Below, piece by piece: positions 1 through 11,442 of a stretch of DNA of 64,000 bases. The translations under genes and the position numbers were made by a program. The DNA comes from Erythrophleum ivorense. Lineage: Eukaryota > Streptophyta > Magnoliopsida > Fabales > Fabaceae. Under the pieces are notes generated by a model, which was not told the origin of the DNA, made no database searches, and saw nothing but the letters and a program-made list of their open reading frames with translations. Each line of letters opens with the position of its first letter. Position 1 is the first letter of the stretch. The stretch is taken from NCBI GenBank assembly GCA_026724425.1, contig JAIUCV010000661.1, positions 186,001 through 250,000 on the forward strand, in the 5' to 3' direction.

Positions 1-956
1 ATGGTGCCCAATTTCGTGCAAGAGGAAGGGGGAGGAAGGAACTACCAAAGAATGGAAGTTTTACCTTGTTTTCTTGCTTTCCTTTGCTTGCTCTTCCACT
101 TGGTTGGCTTACTCCCTCAATTTTCGAAATTTCCCTCTCTGTTCTGCCCCCAAAACAGCACCAAACTCTCCATTAAAACCATAGAAAAAAAGCTTGAGAG
201 GAGGGGAGCAAGTTTCAAGAAGGAAGGATATGGAATTTCTTAAAGTTTCTTACCTTTTTCTTGAATTTCTTCCTCCAAAATCTTCCTCCTCTTGTGCGCC
301 TAAGAAGGGAAGCTTCTCCTCTGGTTTTTGGCAGAATTAAGGCGGTCTTAGAGAGGAGAGAAAGAACGTGGCATATAAAGAAGAAGAAAGAAGCTTCCTT
401 TTTAAAATGGTTTCCAATTTCGCCCTTCGTAATGGCATTTCCGGTTTGGCTTCGTTTTAGCTCCTTTTTGAGAATCGTCTTTTTCATCATAAAATTTAGA
501 TTCCTAATTTAATAAAATGCCTTTGGAATCACTCAAATCGGAGCTAAAACCTTCCCGAACGAATCGGTCAAAGTTTGGGTCAACCGACGTCGGAAAGAGT
601 ACACCGGAGGGGCTTCACTGGTCCCGGGGCTTCCTATGGTTTTTGGGGCCTCTGAGAACCCTGGGCAACTCAAAATTTTCATTTAAAAAGCCCTCCTATG
701 AGTTTTTCAAAAAGTGCCCATATTTACGAAAATGCCACTGGCCTTTCGACAATTTTATCGAATCACTCTGGCCTTGATTTCTGGGCAACTCAAGGCTCAA
801 ATCCTCATTTTTCATTATTTATAATTTTATCATAATTTTATTTGGCCCCAATTCCTTCTATTTCAGGGACTTCCTTTTGTATCTGGCCCATTTCTGACGT
901 TTATGGAGAAACCAAACATTATGTTTCTCACGTTTACGGAGGGACCGGATGTTACA
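1..956 (-). mobile_element. Family A LTR, copy 1, partial (runs off left edge)
   Basis: This is the 5' part of a long LTR on the minus strand. Read on that strand it starts at 956 with TGTAACATCCGGTCCCTCC, as in other A copies. It shares the conserved segments with the copy at 9128-10370: the AGGAGGGCTTTTTAAATG stretch, the TTTGAGTGATTCCAAAGGC stretch, the TATA box and the leader. Position 957 resumes older A sequence in mid-element, so copy 1 is nested in copy 2; its 5-bp target would be TACAA (957-961), but the partner lies outside the window. The 91-codon minus-strand frame at 490-215 spans the TATA box and is not treated as a gene. The call as an LTR is strong; assignment to a Ty3/gypsy chromovirus (Tekay/Del-like) is inferred from the TGTAAC/GTTACA ends and large size. 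Confidence 0.8.
374..379 (-). promoter_or_regulatory. TATA box of A copy 1, with splice-donor-like site at 255-251
   Basis: TTTATATG on the minus strand lies 577 bp from the LTR start at 956. A sequence reading AGGTAAGAAA on the minus strand, with the putative intron beginning at 253, lies 126 bp downstream of the TATA box. The same arrangement recurs in the other A copies, which marks the U3/R boundary and a short leader exon. Confidence 0.6.
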
Positions 957-3363
957 TACAACTCGTGAAAACTGAAATGGGGCATAGAACATGAAGACTC
1001 ATACTCAGCCAGAATTGGCCTCATTTCTAGGAAAACTTTGAAAAATCATAACTAAATTTAGAAAAATCGAAATCATGTGTTCTTGGTCATTTTGGAAATC
1101 TTGGGATGTCTAATTCATGTAAAAATACTTCCAGAGCATAACATTCATCATAAAGGACGTTTGACATCCAAAATGTTTCAGAGGTCGCTCTGCTTGGGCT
1201 GCTGTTTTAGATTACTGATACAAACTTCTAAAATTCATAACTAATTCTATAAAATCTAAATCACACACATTCAATCATTCTGGAAACTACAAATGTTAGC
1301 TTTATGTTAAAAATAATTCCAGAATGAAACAAATACATTTAGCCATTGGAAATCTATGAAACAGTGATTGGACTCCTGGGGTGCCACTACTACTGAGAGC
1401 CAATTTCAAAAATGCATAACTCTTTGTTTAGACCTCCAAATGAGGTGATCTCGGTGGTCACAGAAATCTTATGACCTCTAGTTTATGCCTATTAAATTTC
1501 ATAGGCATTGGATACAATTTGCCTATTGGATGACACATAATATAAATCTGCCAGTGTGAACAGTGCATATACCAGAAACCATGAAATTTGCCAACTTTGA
1601 AAAATCATCAAATATTCTGTAGACCTCCAAAAATTATGATCTTTAGTTTTCCAAAAATCTCTTAATGAGACCTAATTTCATGCCAAATCTCAAATCAAGA
1701 CTAACTCATTTGACTAAAAAGTGACATAGGGTCCATAATAGTCAATTTTGGCTCCATATAGGATACCAAAGTTGTCAAATGGATTTCCCTTAGTCTTGGC
1801 ACCTTTTAGACAAGTCTAAAAGTAAATTTCAGACTTGTGTGAGCTACCCAAATAGTCCCAAACCTCATACATCTCATTTTGGCCTTCTCACCCACACTTA
1901 TGCACATTTACATCAAACTTCCAAATTGTATAATTTGGCATTACATACTCAAATTGTATTCTAGAGCTCATACATCATATCCATAGTTATAAACATCACA
2001 TAATTGCATATTTATATATGTCTCAAGGTTCATAACACATTTACAACATCATATACATCAAGAGACACAATTATGGTTTCAAAATGGCTAAAGCTAGATA
2101 TAAACTTATCATTCTTCCTTCTTCATTGATGTTGGCTCCCTTCACCATAGTTACTTGGTCCACCTAGCATGTTAGATCATTGGAGAGGAGGGGATGAGAT
2201 TCAAAGAATCCCAATAGCTTATCTTCTATTCAATCATACATAATATATGTAAAGCAAGCCTTAAAAATGCATGTATGGATATAATACAAATCATAAGCAT
2301 TCAAGAAGCAAGCTTAGCATGTGAACAAGCTATACAAATTATTCAAGAACTCACCAAGTGTTTGGATTGGCCTCATACTTCTCCTCATGGATTTTGGACT
2401 TGCCTCACCCATTCTTTAAGCACTTTGGACTCAGCCATACTCTTGGGAGCCCACTTTGCTTTTGGGAGACTCTTTACTTTGTCTTAACCAAGGTCAAGGG
2501 TTCTTAGCTCATCCTCACATTAGTGAAGAGTTCTTAGCCTTTCCACACTTAAGCAAACTCAAGAAACATCATACATTCACTTGAAAACATAACATGACAT
2601 CATGAAATCATGGCAAACAAGATCATGCTAGCATACTTTTTATGGCTTGAAAATACACATACACACATTTTAAAACAAGCTAAACACACATCCATGCATG
2701 AGAGAAGGTGAAGAGAGCTACCTTACTTGCATTCACACACTTTTTCCTTAAGCCTTGACTCCTCTCCCTTGACCTCACACACCCAAGAGGGTAGAGATCA
2801 TTTCTCTTGGCCTAGACACATCATATGGAAGCTAATTACACTCTTGAAACAAGCTAAGACATTAAACTTATATGTAAAAACATACTTGGTTCCATAAGTC
2901 ACATATTAGTTCCATAAATGGCCTATTGAAGCAACCATCATGATTCAAGTTCTTGGCTCCATTCTCTTCTCATTCCTAGGCCTCTTTACCTCATTTAAGG
3001 TCCTTGGAGCCATTACATATTCATTTACAAAAGCCTAGACACAAGTTGCTTCATAAGGTCACATTATGGAAGCCATTGCCTCATCTCCCAATCCATGGCT
3101 TTTAAATTTTTCCCAAGGGTTCCTCCCACCTTCTACCATCATATGAAGTCCCAACCAAGGTTAGAATAAATTAAAACACTCTCTAACCCCTCCATCTGTC
3201 CTAGGCCGACATTATGGAAGCATTTGGGGTTCAAGGGGTTTTCAATTTTTTCTTGATGGGAAACCATTTAGGGAGGTTGTTAAGAGTTGTAGGGGGTTAA
3301 GGAAACACTTAAATAGCCAAGGGGACTTATGGATTAAATCAGTTTTTACAATCCCCTTAAGTG
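957..3363 (-). mobile_element. Family A LTR, copy 2, 3' (U5-side) portion
   Basis: This is the 3'-side part of an A LTR on the minus strand. Its first ~190 bp (in plus coordinates) lie beyond the left edge because copy 1 is inserted in it. It matches A copies 5 and 7: the diverged 185-bp units at 1036-1740, the block ending near 2230 with CCACCTAGCATGTTAG, and the CATGCATGAGAGAAGGTG block at 2694. It is interrupted at 3364 by a family B element with target CTCTA and resumes at 9128. The two parts total about 3.65 kb plus the missing end, slightly more than other copies; a ~150-bp stretch near 3210-3300 resembles 9150-9240, suggesting an internal duplication. Confidence 0.75.
1036..1740 (-). 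repeat. Four diverged ~185-bp tandem units in the LTR 3' region
   Basis: Related units begin near 1038, 1228, 1407 and 1596, spaced about 179-190 bp. Each starts with a TTGAAAAATCATAACT-like phrase, then a run of AAATC-rich sequence, a TTCTGGAAATCT-like phrase and TAAAAATAnTTCCAGA. Units are heavily diverged from each other. The same four-unit order recurs in A copy 5 near 31366, 31557, 31736 and 31924, and in B copies. Confidence 0.55.
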
Positions 3364-5604
3364 CTCTATGTAACACCATCATTTCTAACTCATATCCATC
3401 ATCCCTTACATAGTCATGTGAGATATAGTAAGAATAAAGTGAGAAATTCCATTGAATTAATACATTTTCTTGCGTTGCGTCAAGGTTAAAAATTCATTTC
3501 GGTGTCACATGGATCATGTGAGTCATGTTATGCATCCTCATATTTAATTACACCATTAAAACTCATTTGCATCACAAAAACATGCCTACAACTCATGGAA
3601 ACCGAATTGGAGTGTGGAATAAAGAGTTTCATTCTTGGCCAGAATTGCTCTATTTTCTGACCAAATTTTGAAAAATCATAACTAAATCTAGAAAAATCGA
3701 AATCATGCAATATTGGTCATTCTAGAAATCTTAAGATTTCTACTTCATACTACAAATATGTACAAGTCATAACATCCCACACACAGAGCATTCGACATGT
3801 GAAATGATCTGGAGGTCGGACTGGGTTCTGATGCTGTCATAGTTTACTGATATGAATTTCAAAAATGTCCAATTAATTCTACAAAAATAAAATATGTTCA
3901 AATGATACCAATATGGAAAGATGTGGATCTTAACTAGAGAAGAAAAATATTTCTAGGTTATCTCATCAAGTCAAGCTCTCAGAAATCGATGGAACAGTAC
4001 TTCTGGTCAGGCAAGATGACTGATACTGGGCAAAAACTTCAAAAATTTATATCTTCCTCTCTAGACCTCCAAATGAGGTGCTTCTAATTGCTACAAGCAC
4101 TATGAATGTCTAGTTTCTTCCTATAAAATTTGGTAGCCATTAGACCATGTTTGCCCCTCAGATGACACAATTACATAACTGACCAAATGAACAGTATTGG
4201 TGCAAATCCGAAATTCTGATACCAATTTTGAAAAATCATAGAAAATTCCACAGACCTCAAATTTCAAGGCAAGAAGAGGTCATTTGGTCAGACTTTGATA
4301 TAAGGGGGCAAAGTGTCAATTTCTTTTGTTAAAAGAGGGTTCTAAGGGTTCAAATTTGTTTCTCTTACTCCTAAGGCTTTATGAGCACATGGGAAAGCAT
4401 CAACATAGGCTATCAAACATGGCTCAAATATCTAACAACTCAGATTTGCAAAACTCACTCTCCCACACCAAAACAGACACCATGTACATAATGCCAAGAT
4501 CTTGCTATTCATACCAAAAACTTGCTACATCATTCAATATAGTTCTAATTCTCATCCATATACCATATGTACATCCATTTACAAGTATTCATAAGTGTAT
4601 ACACCATGTACATCATTAGATTATATCTCTTAACAACAAAATGGTGACAAAATGGCTATTTCACAAATCCTTTGTCAATTTCCCTAGCTTCAAGCTTGGT
4701 GGCTCCTATGTCTTTATTCACTTGGTCCACCTAGCATGTTAGGATAGTGGAGAGAAGGGGATGAGGTTCAAAGAATCTCAATAGCTCATATCTTATTCAA
4801 TCATACATAATATATGTAAAGCAAGCTTTTTAAATGCATGTATGGAAAAGTGGAAGTCATGGACATTTTAAAAGCAACCTTAGCATGTGAATCAAGCATA
4901 CAAGACATTCAAGGGTTCACCAAGTGTTTGGATTGGCCTCACACTTTTCCTCATGGATTTTGGACTTGCCTCACCCACTCTTGAGCACTTTGGACTCAAC
5001 CATACTCTTGAGAGTCTACTTTGCTTTTGGGAGGCTCTTTGCTTTATCTCAACCAAGCTCAAGGGTTCTTGGCTCATCCTCACCCAAGGGAAGAGTTCTT
5101 GGCTTTTCCACACTCAAACAAACTCATACAAACATCATGGATTCATTTAACACATAACATAGCATCAAGGATCATGACATGTAAAGGCATGCTAGCATAC
5201 TTTTCTTAGCTTGAAAATACACATACACACATTTCAAAACAAGCTAAACACACATCCATGCATGAGAGAAGGTGGAGAGAGCTACCTTATAGGCTAACAC
5301 AAGCCTTCTCTTTCAATTTGTCTTCTCCCTTCTTGTTTTCACAATCACAACTAGATGGAAGTGCTTCTCTTGAGCCTAGACACACAAAGAGCATGGAATT
5401 ACTCTCTCATAACTCAACACTTATTCACAAAGTTAGGGGTTTCTTTATAGCAAACCCTACCTAGCATATAAGAAACTAGGGGTTCTTTTTCTCTCTAGAA
5501 GTTTAGCAACTCCTCCTCTCTCTCATGTTCTCAAGTTGGTAGAACCAACATACCTAGGGAAAACAAAGAAGTAACCTTTTTCAAGAGTGGTTTTCCACTT
5601 TTCC

Positions 5605-8534
5605 TGTGACACCTTAACCTCTAGCTCATGCCCAACGTGCCCTCTAGCCCATATGGGCGGTGCGGAACTCATAAGGGAGACACTTTCTCTACCTTATGCT
5701 TACTCTCTCTATGGCACTATGTGTGGGTAGAGCTCCACTTAGAAGTAACATGGACCGATTGAGCTCTCTCTATGCTTCCTCATGCTCAATTACTCTTTTG
5801 AGACTTATTTCAATCCCAACTATATGCTTCAAACTTGTGGAAAGCAAAAAGGGATTGGAGACATGCATTTTCGCTATGGGCAGATTTTGCTCCTTTTCTG
5901 GGCTAACTTTGGAAATTCATAACTAAATGCAAAAAAATCGTATCTGCACGATCTGGGTCATTCTAGAAAGCTTGAGACGTCTACTTCATTCTAAAAATAC
6001 TTAGAAGTCTCAATCTCTCACTCATTCTGCGTTTGACATCGAAATAGTTCATTGGTCAGAGGGGGCTTCTTTGCTGTCACAGTTTACTGATATGGACTTT
6101 GAAAATGTCTAACTAATTCCAAACAAATCCAATGCTCATAAACTCTATCTCTATGGAAATATGTGGATGTTAGCTAGAGGAGAAAAATATCTCCAGATCA
6201 GTCCACCAAGCCAATTCCCCGGAAACCGATGAAACAGTACCTCGGGTCTGGTTGGGGGTCTGATTCTGGGCAGGAACTTCGAAATTGCATAACTTCCTCT
6301 CTGGACCTCTAAATGAGGTGCTTCCAGTTCCTACAAGTCACTGTGACCATTTAGTTTCTGTGTATAAAATTTCGTAGCCATTGGACTACGTTTGCCCCTC
6401 GGATGACATGATTTCAAAACTGACCAAATGAACAGTGATTTTCTGAAATCCGAATTTCTGATGTCAACTTTGAATGCTCATAGAAAATGCTATAGACCTC
6501 TAAATGACATGAACTCTAACTTCCCAGAAAGATCTAAACATAATCTAGCTACATGTCAAATCTCATAGCTAAAAGAGGTCATATGGCTATTCTATGACAT
6601 CATGTGCAAAAGGCCATTTCTTGGCCAAAAGTGTGGCTAATGGGGTCCAATCTTAAGTTTTCTACTTCTATGACTCTTTGAGCACATGAGAAAGCATCTA
6701 TAGGAGCTATCAATCATGCCTCAAGTGTCTAACTCAGATTGGGGAAACTCACTACCCCATGCCCACTTATGCACCCATATGTACTAGGCTATCATGAGCA
6801 TTTCATATCAAAATCTACTTTCTCATTCATCATAACCCTCATTCTCATACATACATCATTCATACATGGTCTTACAACATTTATAAATGTTACATCATAT
6901 ACAACATTTACATCTCATAGCTCATGTACAATGTATTACAAAACTTTACATTCTTCTTCATCTTTATCCCTAGCCTCATGCTTGGTGGTGGTTGCTCCCA
7001 TCTCTAATCTCACTCGGTCCACCTGGCATGGTTGGATGGTGGAGAGGGAGGGTGAGATTCGGAGAATCTCAGTAGTTCAACTCTCATTCAAACATACATA
7101 TATTGCATGCAACAAGTCTCATTATGCATGTATGGCATGTTAGCATATAAAATATGCTGAAAAACATTTAAAACATGTGAAATGGCCATGGATAACATTC
7201 AAGAGTTCGTTGAGTACTTGGATCGGCCTCACCCCTTCCCTTATGGCTTTTGGATTTGCCTTCCCATACTTTAGAGGTACTTAGACTCACCCTTACTCTT
7301 TGGGAGTCAACCTCATTTTGGGAGACATGGCTCAACCAACTTAGGGCTTCGGCTCATCCTCACCTCGGCTATAGGGTTATTGGCTTTTCCATTTCCTCAA
7401 GCAAACCAAACAATCATTTAAAACGTCATCTCAATCATACATATAATCATGCTAACACACTTCTCATAGCTCATATCATTCATACACACAAGCAAGACAA
7501 TGTAAACACATAATTATGCATGAGAGAAAGTGGAGAGAACTACCTTTGTCGACTATCTACTACTTGCTCTGTCAATGGTCTCCTCCCTTGTTGGTTTCAC
7601 AACAACTTCTAGATGGGAGAGTTTCTCTTGAGCCTAACCACACAAAAGCATGGAATTAATACCTTATACTCAATTCTTAAGCTAGGGATCTCTTCTAATT
7701 GGCTCTACTGAGCTTCTCACTCTAGGTCTTTCCTCACTCTAAGGCCCATGAGCTATCCCTCTCTTTTCTCAACTCTTAAGAAAGGGGAAAAGCAAGAAAG
7801 AGAAGACTATCTACTTCTAATCTCTCTCAAGAATGGTTTCCCACTCTCTCTCCTCTGAACCAGACTCAAGACCTAGCCATTTTCGACCATTGAAACCGTA
7901 GGAAAGAGGGGAAAAGGGGAGAAGGGCAACTTACTAAGAGGAAGCTATGAAAATTCATACCTTTCTTGTGCTTTCCTCTTCTCTTCAGCTTCTCACTCTC
8001 TCCTCCGCCCTTTTCTCTCTCCTAAGACGAGTTAGAGTCGGTTAGAAGAAGAAAGAAGAGATTTGGAAGCTTTTAAAAAGTCGAATTCTCTTTTCCTCGC
8101 TTTTCTGGACCGCTCTCGCTATAGCGAGTTAGTGACCTTGCTACGGCGAGCTCGTGTCTGTTCCAGACCTCTGCCTTCGCTATGGCATCGCTACGGCGAG
8201 ATCGTGTTTGTTCCAGACCTCTGCCTTCGCTATAGCGCCGCTATGACGAGCAACTCCCTGGTCTCTATATGGAATGCCATACTCGCTATAGCTAGGAACA
8301 ATTTCGCTACGGCGAGCAACTCACTGGTCTCTATATGGAATGCTGCACTCGCTATAGGTAGGAACATATTCGCTACGGCGAAGAGGCATTCTTGCTATGG
8401 CGATTCCATATCTCGCTATGGCGAGAAGACTTAGAAAATTCTCAGCTCTTCGAAAATTTTCCAGCTTCTCTTTTCCTTTCCTTTTCTCATTTCTTTTCTA
8501 TTTTCTTTTTCTTTTCTTTTTCTTGGCTGTTACA
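5605..8534 (-). mobile_element. Family B solo LTR (inner copy)
   Basis: The ends are TGTGACACCTTAACC at 5605 and GGCTGTTACA ending at 8534, with a perfect target duplication TTTCC at 5600-5604 and 8535-8539. The element is 2,930 bp with no coding domain. It lies inside the outer B in the same orientation, at a site that aligns with the uninterrupted third B copy near 35170. The block at 8116-8424 holds about 11 palindromes and two local tandem duplications. The frame of 123 codons at 8063-8434 is a by-product of these repeats. Confidence 0.87.
8116..8424. repeat. Dispersed palindrome block (TCGCTATAGCGA type), inner B
   Basis: About eleven copies of a 12-bp near-palindrome with fixed arms TCGC/GCGA and a variable centre (TATA, TACG, TATG) lie 15-45 bp apart. 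The first is TCGCTATAGCGA at 8116 and the last TCGCTATGGCGA at 8413. Between them, a ~57-bp unit containing GTTCCAGACCTCTGCC is tandemly repeated, as is a ~67-bp unit containing GGTCTCTATATGGAATGC. The block lies in the LTR 5' part, upstream of the leader. Confidence 0.75.
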
Positions 8535-8814
8535 TTTCCTCTTCTGAACCATGCCTAAAACATAGCTAATTTAGCATCCAAAACCATAGCAAGAGAAGGC
8601 AAAGAGAGAAGAACAAAACTCTAAGAAGGAAAGCTATGGAGATCTCAAGTTATGCTTACCTTTTTCTTGTTCTCCTTCCTCCTCTAAGTCTCTCTCTCTC
8701 CTCAGCCCTTTTCTCTGCCTTAGATGAAGCCTAAGTCAGTTAAAAGGAAAAGGAATGAATTAGGATGCTTTAAGAAGTCAAATTCTCTTTTTTCACGCTT
8801 TTCTGGACTAACCC

Positions 8815-9030
8815 TCACTACAGCGAAGCATAACTCTTGCTATGACGAGCACGTATCAGTCTCAAACCCCTACTTTCGCTATGATGCACACTATGGTGAG
8901 TAGTTCCCTGGTTTTTGTATGAGATGCCCGCACTCGCTATAACTAGAAGCATTTTCGCTATAGCTAGATCATTTCTCACTATAGCAAACAGGCACATTCG
9001 CTATAGCTAGGCCATTTCTCGCTATAGCTA
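8815..9030. repeat. Dispersed palindrome block, outer B
   Basis: This is the same kind of block as in the inner B, more decayed: TCACTACAGCGA at 8815 to TCGCTATAGCTA at 9019, with about eight recognisable units. It occupies the equivalent place, about 90-310 bp from the LTR 5' end at 9122. Confidence 0.65.
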
Positions 9031-9127
9031 GCAAACTTAGAAAATTTCAGGACTTCAAAAATTTTTCAGCTTCTTCTTTTCTTCTTCTTTTTTTTTTCTC
9101 TTTGTTTTTGCTGGTTGTTACACTCTA

Positions 9128-10370
9128 CACTTTTCCAACTTTTAGGTTCATAACTTTCCATGGGGTTTTGTTTGTTTTCATGGAGGAAGAGGCATATGGG
9201 GGACCTCTTAGGGATCTTAGGAGCACATTTAAACATTCATTTAAGCCTAAGAATATTCATGTTAAATCATATTTGTAAAGGAGCATTTGGATCCCTAATG
9301 GTTCCATCTTGTTTCCTAAGGCCCCTTTCTTGATTCTATTAGTTCATTCTTAATCCTTGCCACCTAAAACCCCTAATCCCTCTATGAATTGGGTAGAAAA
9401 CAGCCCCTAAGAATTGGGCTCATGGTGGCCAAATTCGTGCAAAAGGAAGGGGGAGAAAGAAACTACCAAAGAATGGAAGTTTTACCTTGTTTTCTTGCTT
9501 CCTTTGGCTTATTCTTCCACTTGGTTGACTTGCTCCCTCAAATTTCAAAATTCCCCCCTCTATTCTGCCCCTAAAATAACACCAAACTCTTCATTAAAAC
9601 CATAGAAAGAAAGCTTGAAAGGAGATGAGCAAGTTTCAAGAAGGAAGGATATGAAATTTCTTAAAGTTTCTTACCTTTATCTTGAATTTCTTCCTCCAAA
9701 ATCTTCCTCCTCTTGTGAGCCTAAGAAGGGCAGCTTCTCCTCTATTTTTGGGCAGAAGTAAGTCGGTCTTAGAGAGGAGAGAAAGAACGTGGCATATAAA
9801 GACCCTTTTTGAAGCTTCCTTTAACACTTTAATGCTAATTTTGCCCTTTGTCCTTGCATTTTCATTTCTCCTTTGTTTTAGCTCCTTTTTTAGAACCATC
9901 TTTTCCATCATAACAAATAGATTCCCAATTTAATGAAATGCCTTTGGAATCACTCAATTTGGAGCTAAAACCTTCTCGAACAATCTGGTCAAAGTTCAGG
10001 CTCACCGTCGTTAGAAAATGTATACTGGAGGGGCTTTAACTATCCTGGGGCTTCCCATAATTTTCAGGGCCTCTGAGAACCCCGAAGAACTCAAAACTTT
10101 CATTTAAAAAGCCCTCCTGTGAGTTTTCCAAAAGTTTTCTATATTTATGAAAATGCCACTGGCCTTTCGATAAATTTTCTGAATCACTCTAACCCTAATT
10201 TCTGGGCAACTCAAGGCTCAAATCTTCATTGTTCATTATTTAGAATTTTATTAGTTTGGCCCTAATTTCTTCTATTTCAAGGACTTCATTTTGTATCTGG
10301 TCCATTTTTTACATTTACGGAGAAACCGAACATCGCATTTCTCATGTTTACAGAAGGACTGGATGTTACA
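9128..10370 (-). mobile_element. Family A LTR, copy 2, 5' (U3-side) portion
   Basis: The sequence resumes after the CTCTA duplication and runs to the LTR 5' terminus (GGATGTTACA ending 10370). It aligns closely with 1-956 through the leader, TATA box and conserved U3. The flank beyond is CCACT; the matching left duplication lies outside the window. Together with 957-3363 it forms one old A LTR. Confidence 0.75.
9795..9800 (-). promoter_or_regulatory. TATA box of A copy 2, donor-like site at 9674
   Basis: TTTATATG on the minus strand lies 570 bp from the LTR 5' end. A GGTAAGAAAC donor-like sequence begins at 9674, 126 bp downstream, exactly as in copy 1. Confidence 0.6.
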
Positions 10371-11442
10371 CCACTCACTCCTATTCTTAAAAGGACAATC
10401 ACTTATTACAAGCACTAAAAGAAAAAAAATACCATTTTCAAGGGTCACTCATTATGATTCTAGTCATCTCATCCAGTTAAGCCACAGGCCATAATGTCTC
10501 CCTCATCATCATCATCATCATCGTCATCTTCTCCTTCAGCTCCATTGTGCTTTCAATTTTAATTTATATAAAATTTGTTAGAATTTATGTTCATATTTAA
10601 AAAGTTGATGAAATTCAAAATTATTTATAATATATTGTATTTTATAATTTTATAAAGTTATACCAAAATTTTTTAATAACTACTTAGTTCATTAAATGTA
10701 TAATTAATATATTTAAAAGCAAAAATTATACGTCACCTAATATATTTATGAGATGTAAATATTTTAACAATATAAATATCATATTTCTGTTAACATTAGA
10801 AAATTTTATTTTAAAATTAAAATTCTCTTTATTTTCATAAATTATTGGTATATATTTTTGTCACATTTAATTTTTATATCAAACATAAGGATATATTTAA
10901 TATTTATCCATCTTATATTATACATAAATCTTGTAAATTGAACATAAAAAAGTTTAAAGAAAAAGTTACTACTTAAGATAGCAACACTTGTAAACTATAA
11001 AATATTATTGACCATAAAAATATTATTTCATTACACAAATAAATAAGTTATTTTAAATAAAATTATCATATAAGATAAAATTCATTTTTCTCTAATTAAA
11101 TTAATATAATTGTCGCCATCGCTTATTCGTATTCATTTTCTCACCACCTACCTTTTGTTATCCATATATGTTCTAATAGATATGCAAAATCGAGAAATTT
11201 AATTTTCATAATTAATTTTGAGTATGACTACATAAGACTGTTTATGTATTGTCTAAAATTTAGTTTTGCTAAATTTGTTATTTATCACATCTCCAAATTG
11301 GCCAGGTGATTAGCATAAAATACAAGATAATCTCATATATGTATGTCTTCAAAACAAAAAGATGAAAATAACATAATACTAATAAAACTTTTTTATTTGT
11401 ATAAATACGAGAAGCTCTCACAAAAATTTTAGGAATAAATAG
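10371..11442. other. AT-rich stretch without a gene
   Basis: No coding domain, RNA gene or repeat terminus was recognised. The first ~130 bp are of ordinary composition, then a TCA microsatellite, then about 850 bp of very AT-rich DNA with stops in all frames. It may be old intergenic sequence or the 5' flank/UTR of the LINE that follows. Confidence 0.5.
10502..10530. repeat. (TCA)n microsatellite
   Basis: There are about seven TCATCA-type units, then an interrupted GTCATC. It is a simple-sequence tract with no evident coding role. Confidence 0.8.

Larger units (their letters stand above)
3369..9122 (-). mobile_element. Family B solo LTR (outer copy), split by another B
   Basis: The element has TG...CA ends (TGTAACACCATC at 3369, GGTTGTTACA ending 9122) and a perfect 5-bp target duplication CTCTA at 3364-3368 and 9123-9127. 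Removing the inner B leaves about 2.82 kb, the family length. On the minus strand it starts TGTAACAACCAGC, followed by a palindrome block at 9030-8815, a purine-rich leader with a GGTAAG donor-like site near 8663, and the 185-bp units at the far end. No coding domain is present, so it is called a solo LTR. It sits in family A copy 2. Confidence 0.85.

Noticed and set aside
215..490. 91-codon minus-strand frame, conserved with 9636-9911
   Set aside because: The two are parallel positions of two family A copies, so similarity is simply LTR homology. The frame begins upstream of the TATA box and crosses the donor-like site, and its residues are low-complexity K/R/F with no domain.
6739..7143. 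134-codon frame, the longest in the window
   Set aside because: It lies in the untranslated 3' half of an LTR, antisense to it, with no domain and no conservation of frame in other copies.
8063..8434. 123-codon frame with internally repeated residues
   Set aside because: It covers the palindrome block; the peptide repeats come from the DNA repeats, and the equivalent frames in other B copies are not kept open over the same length.
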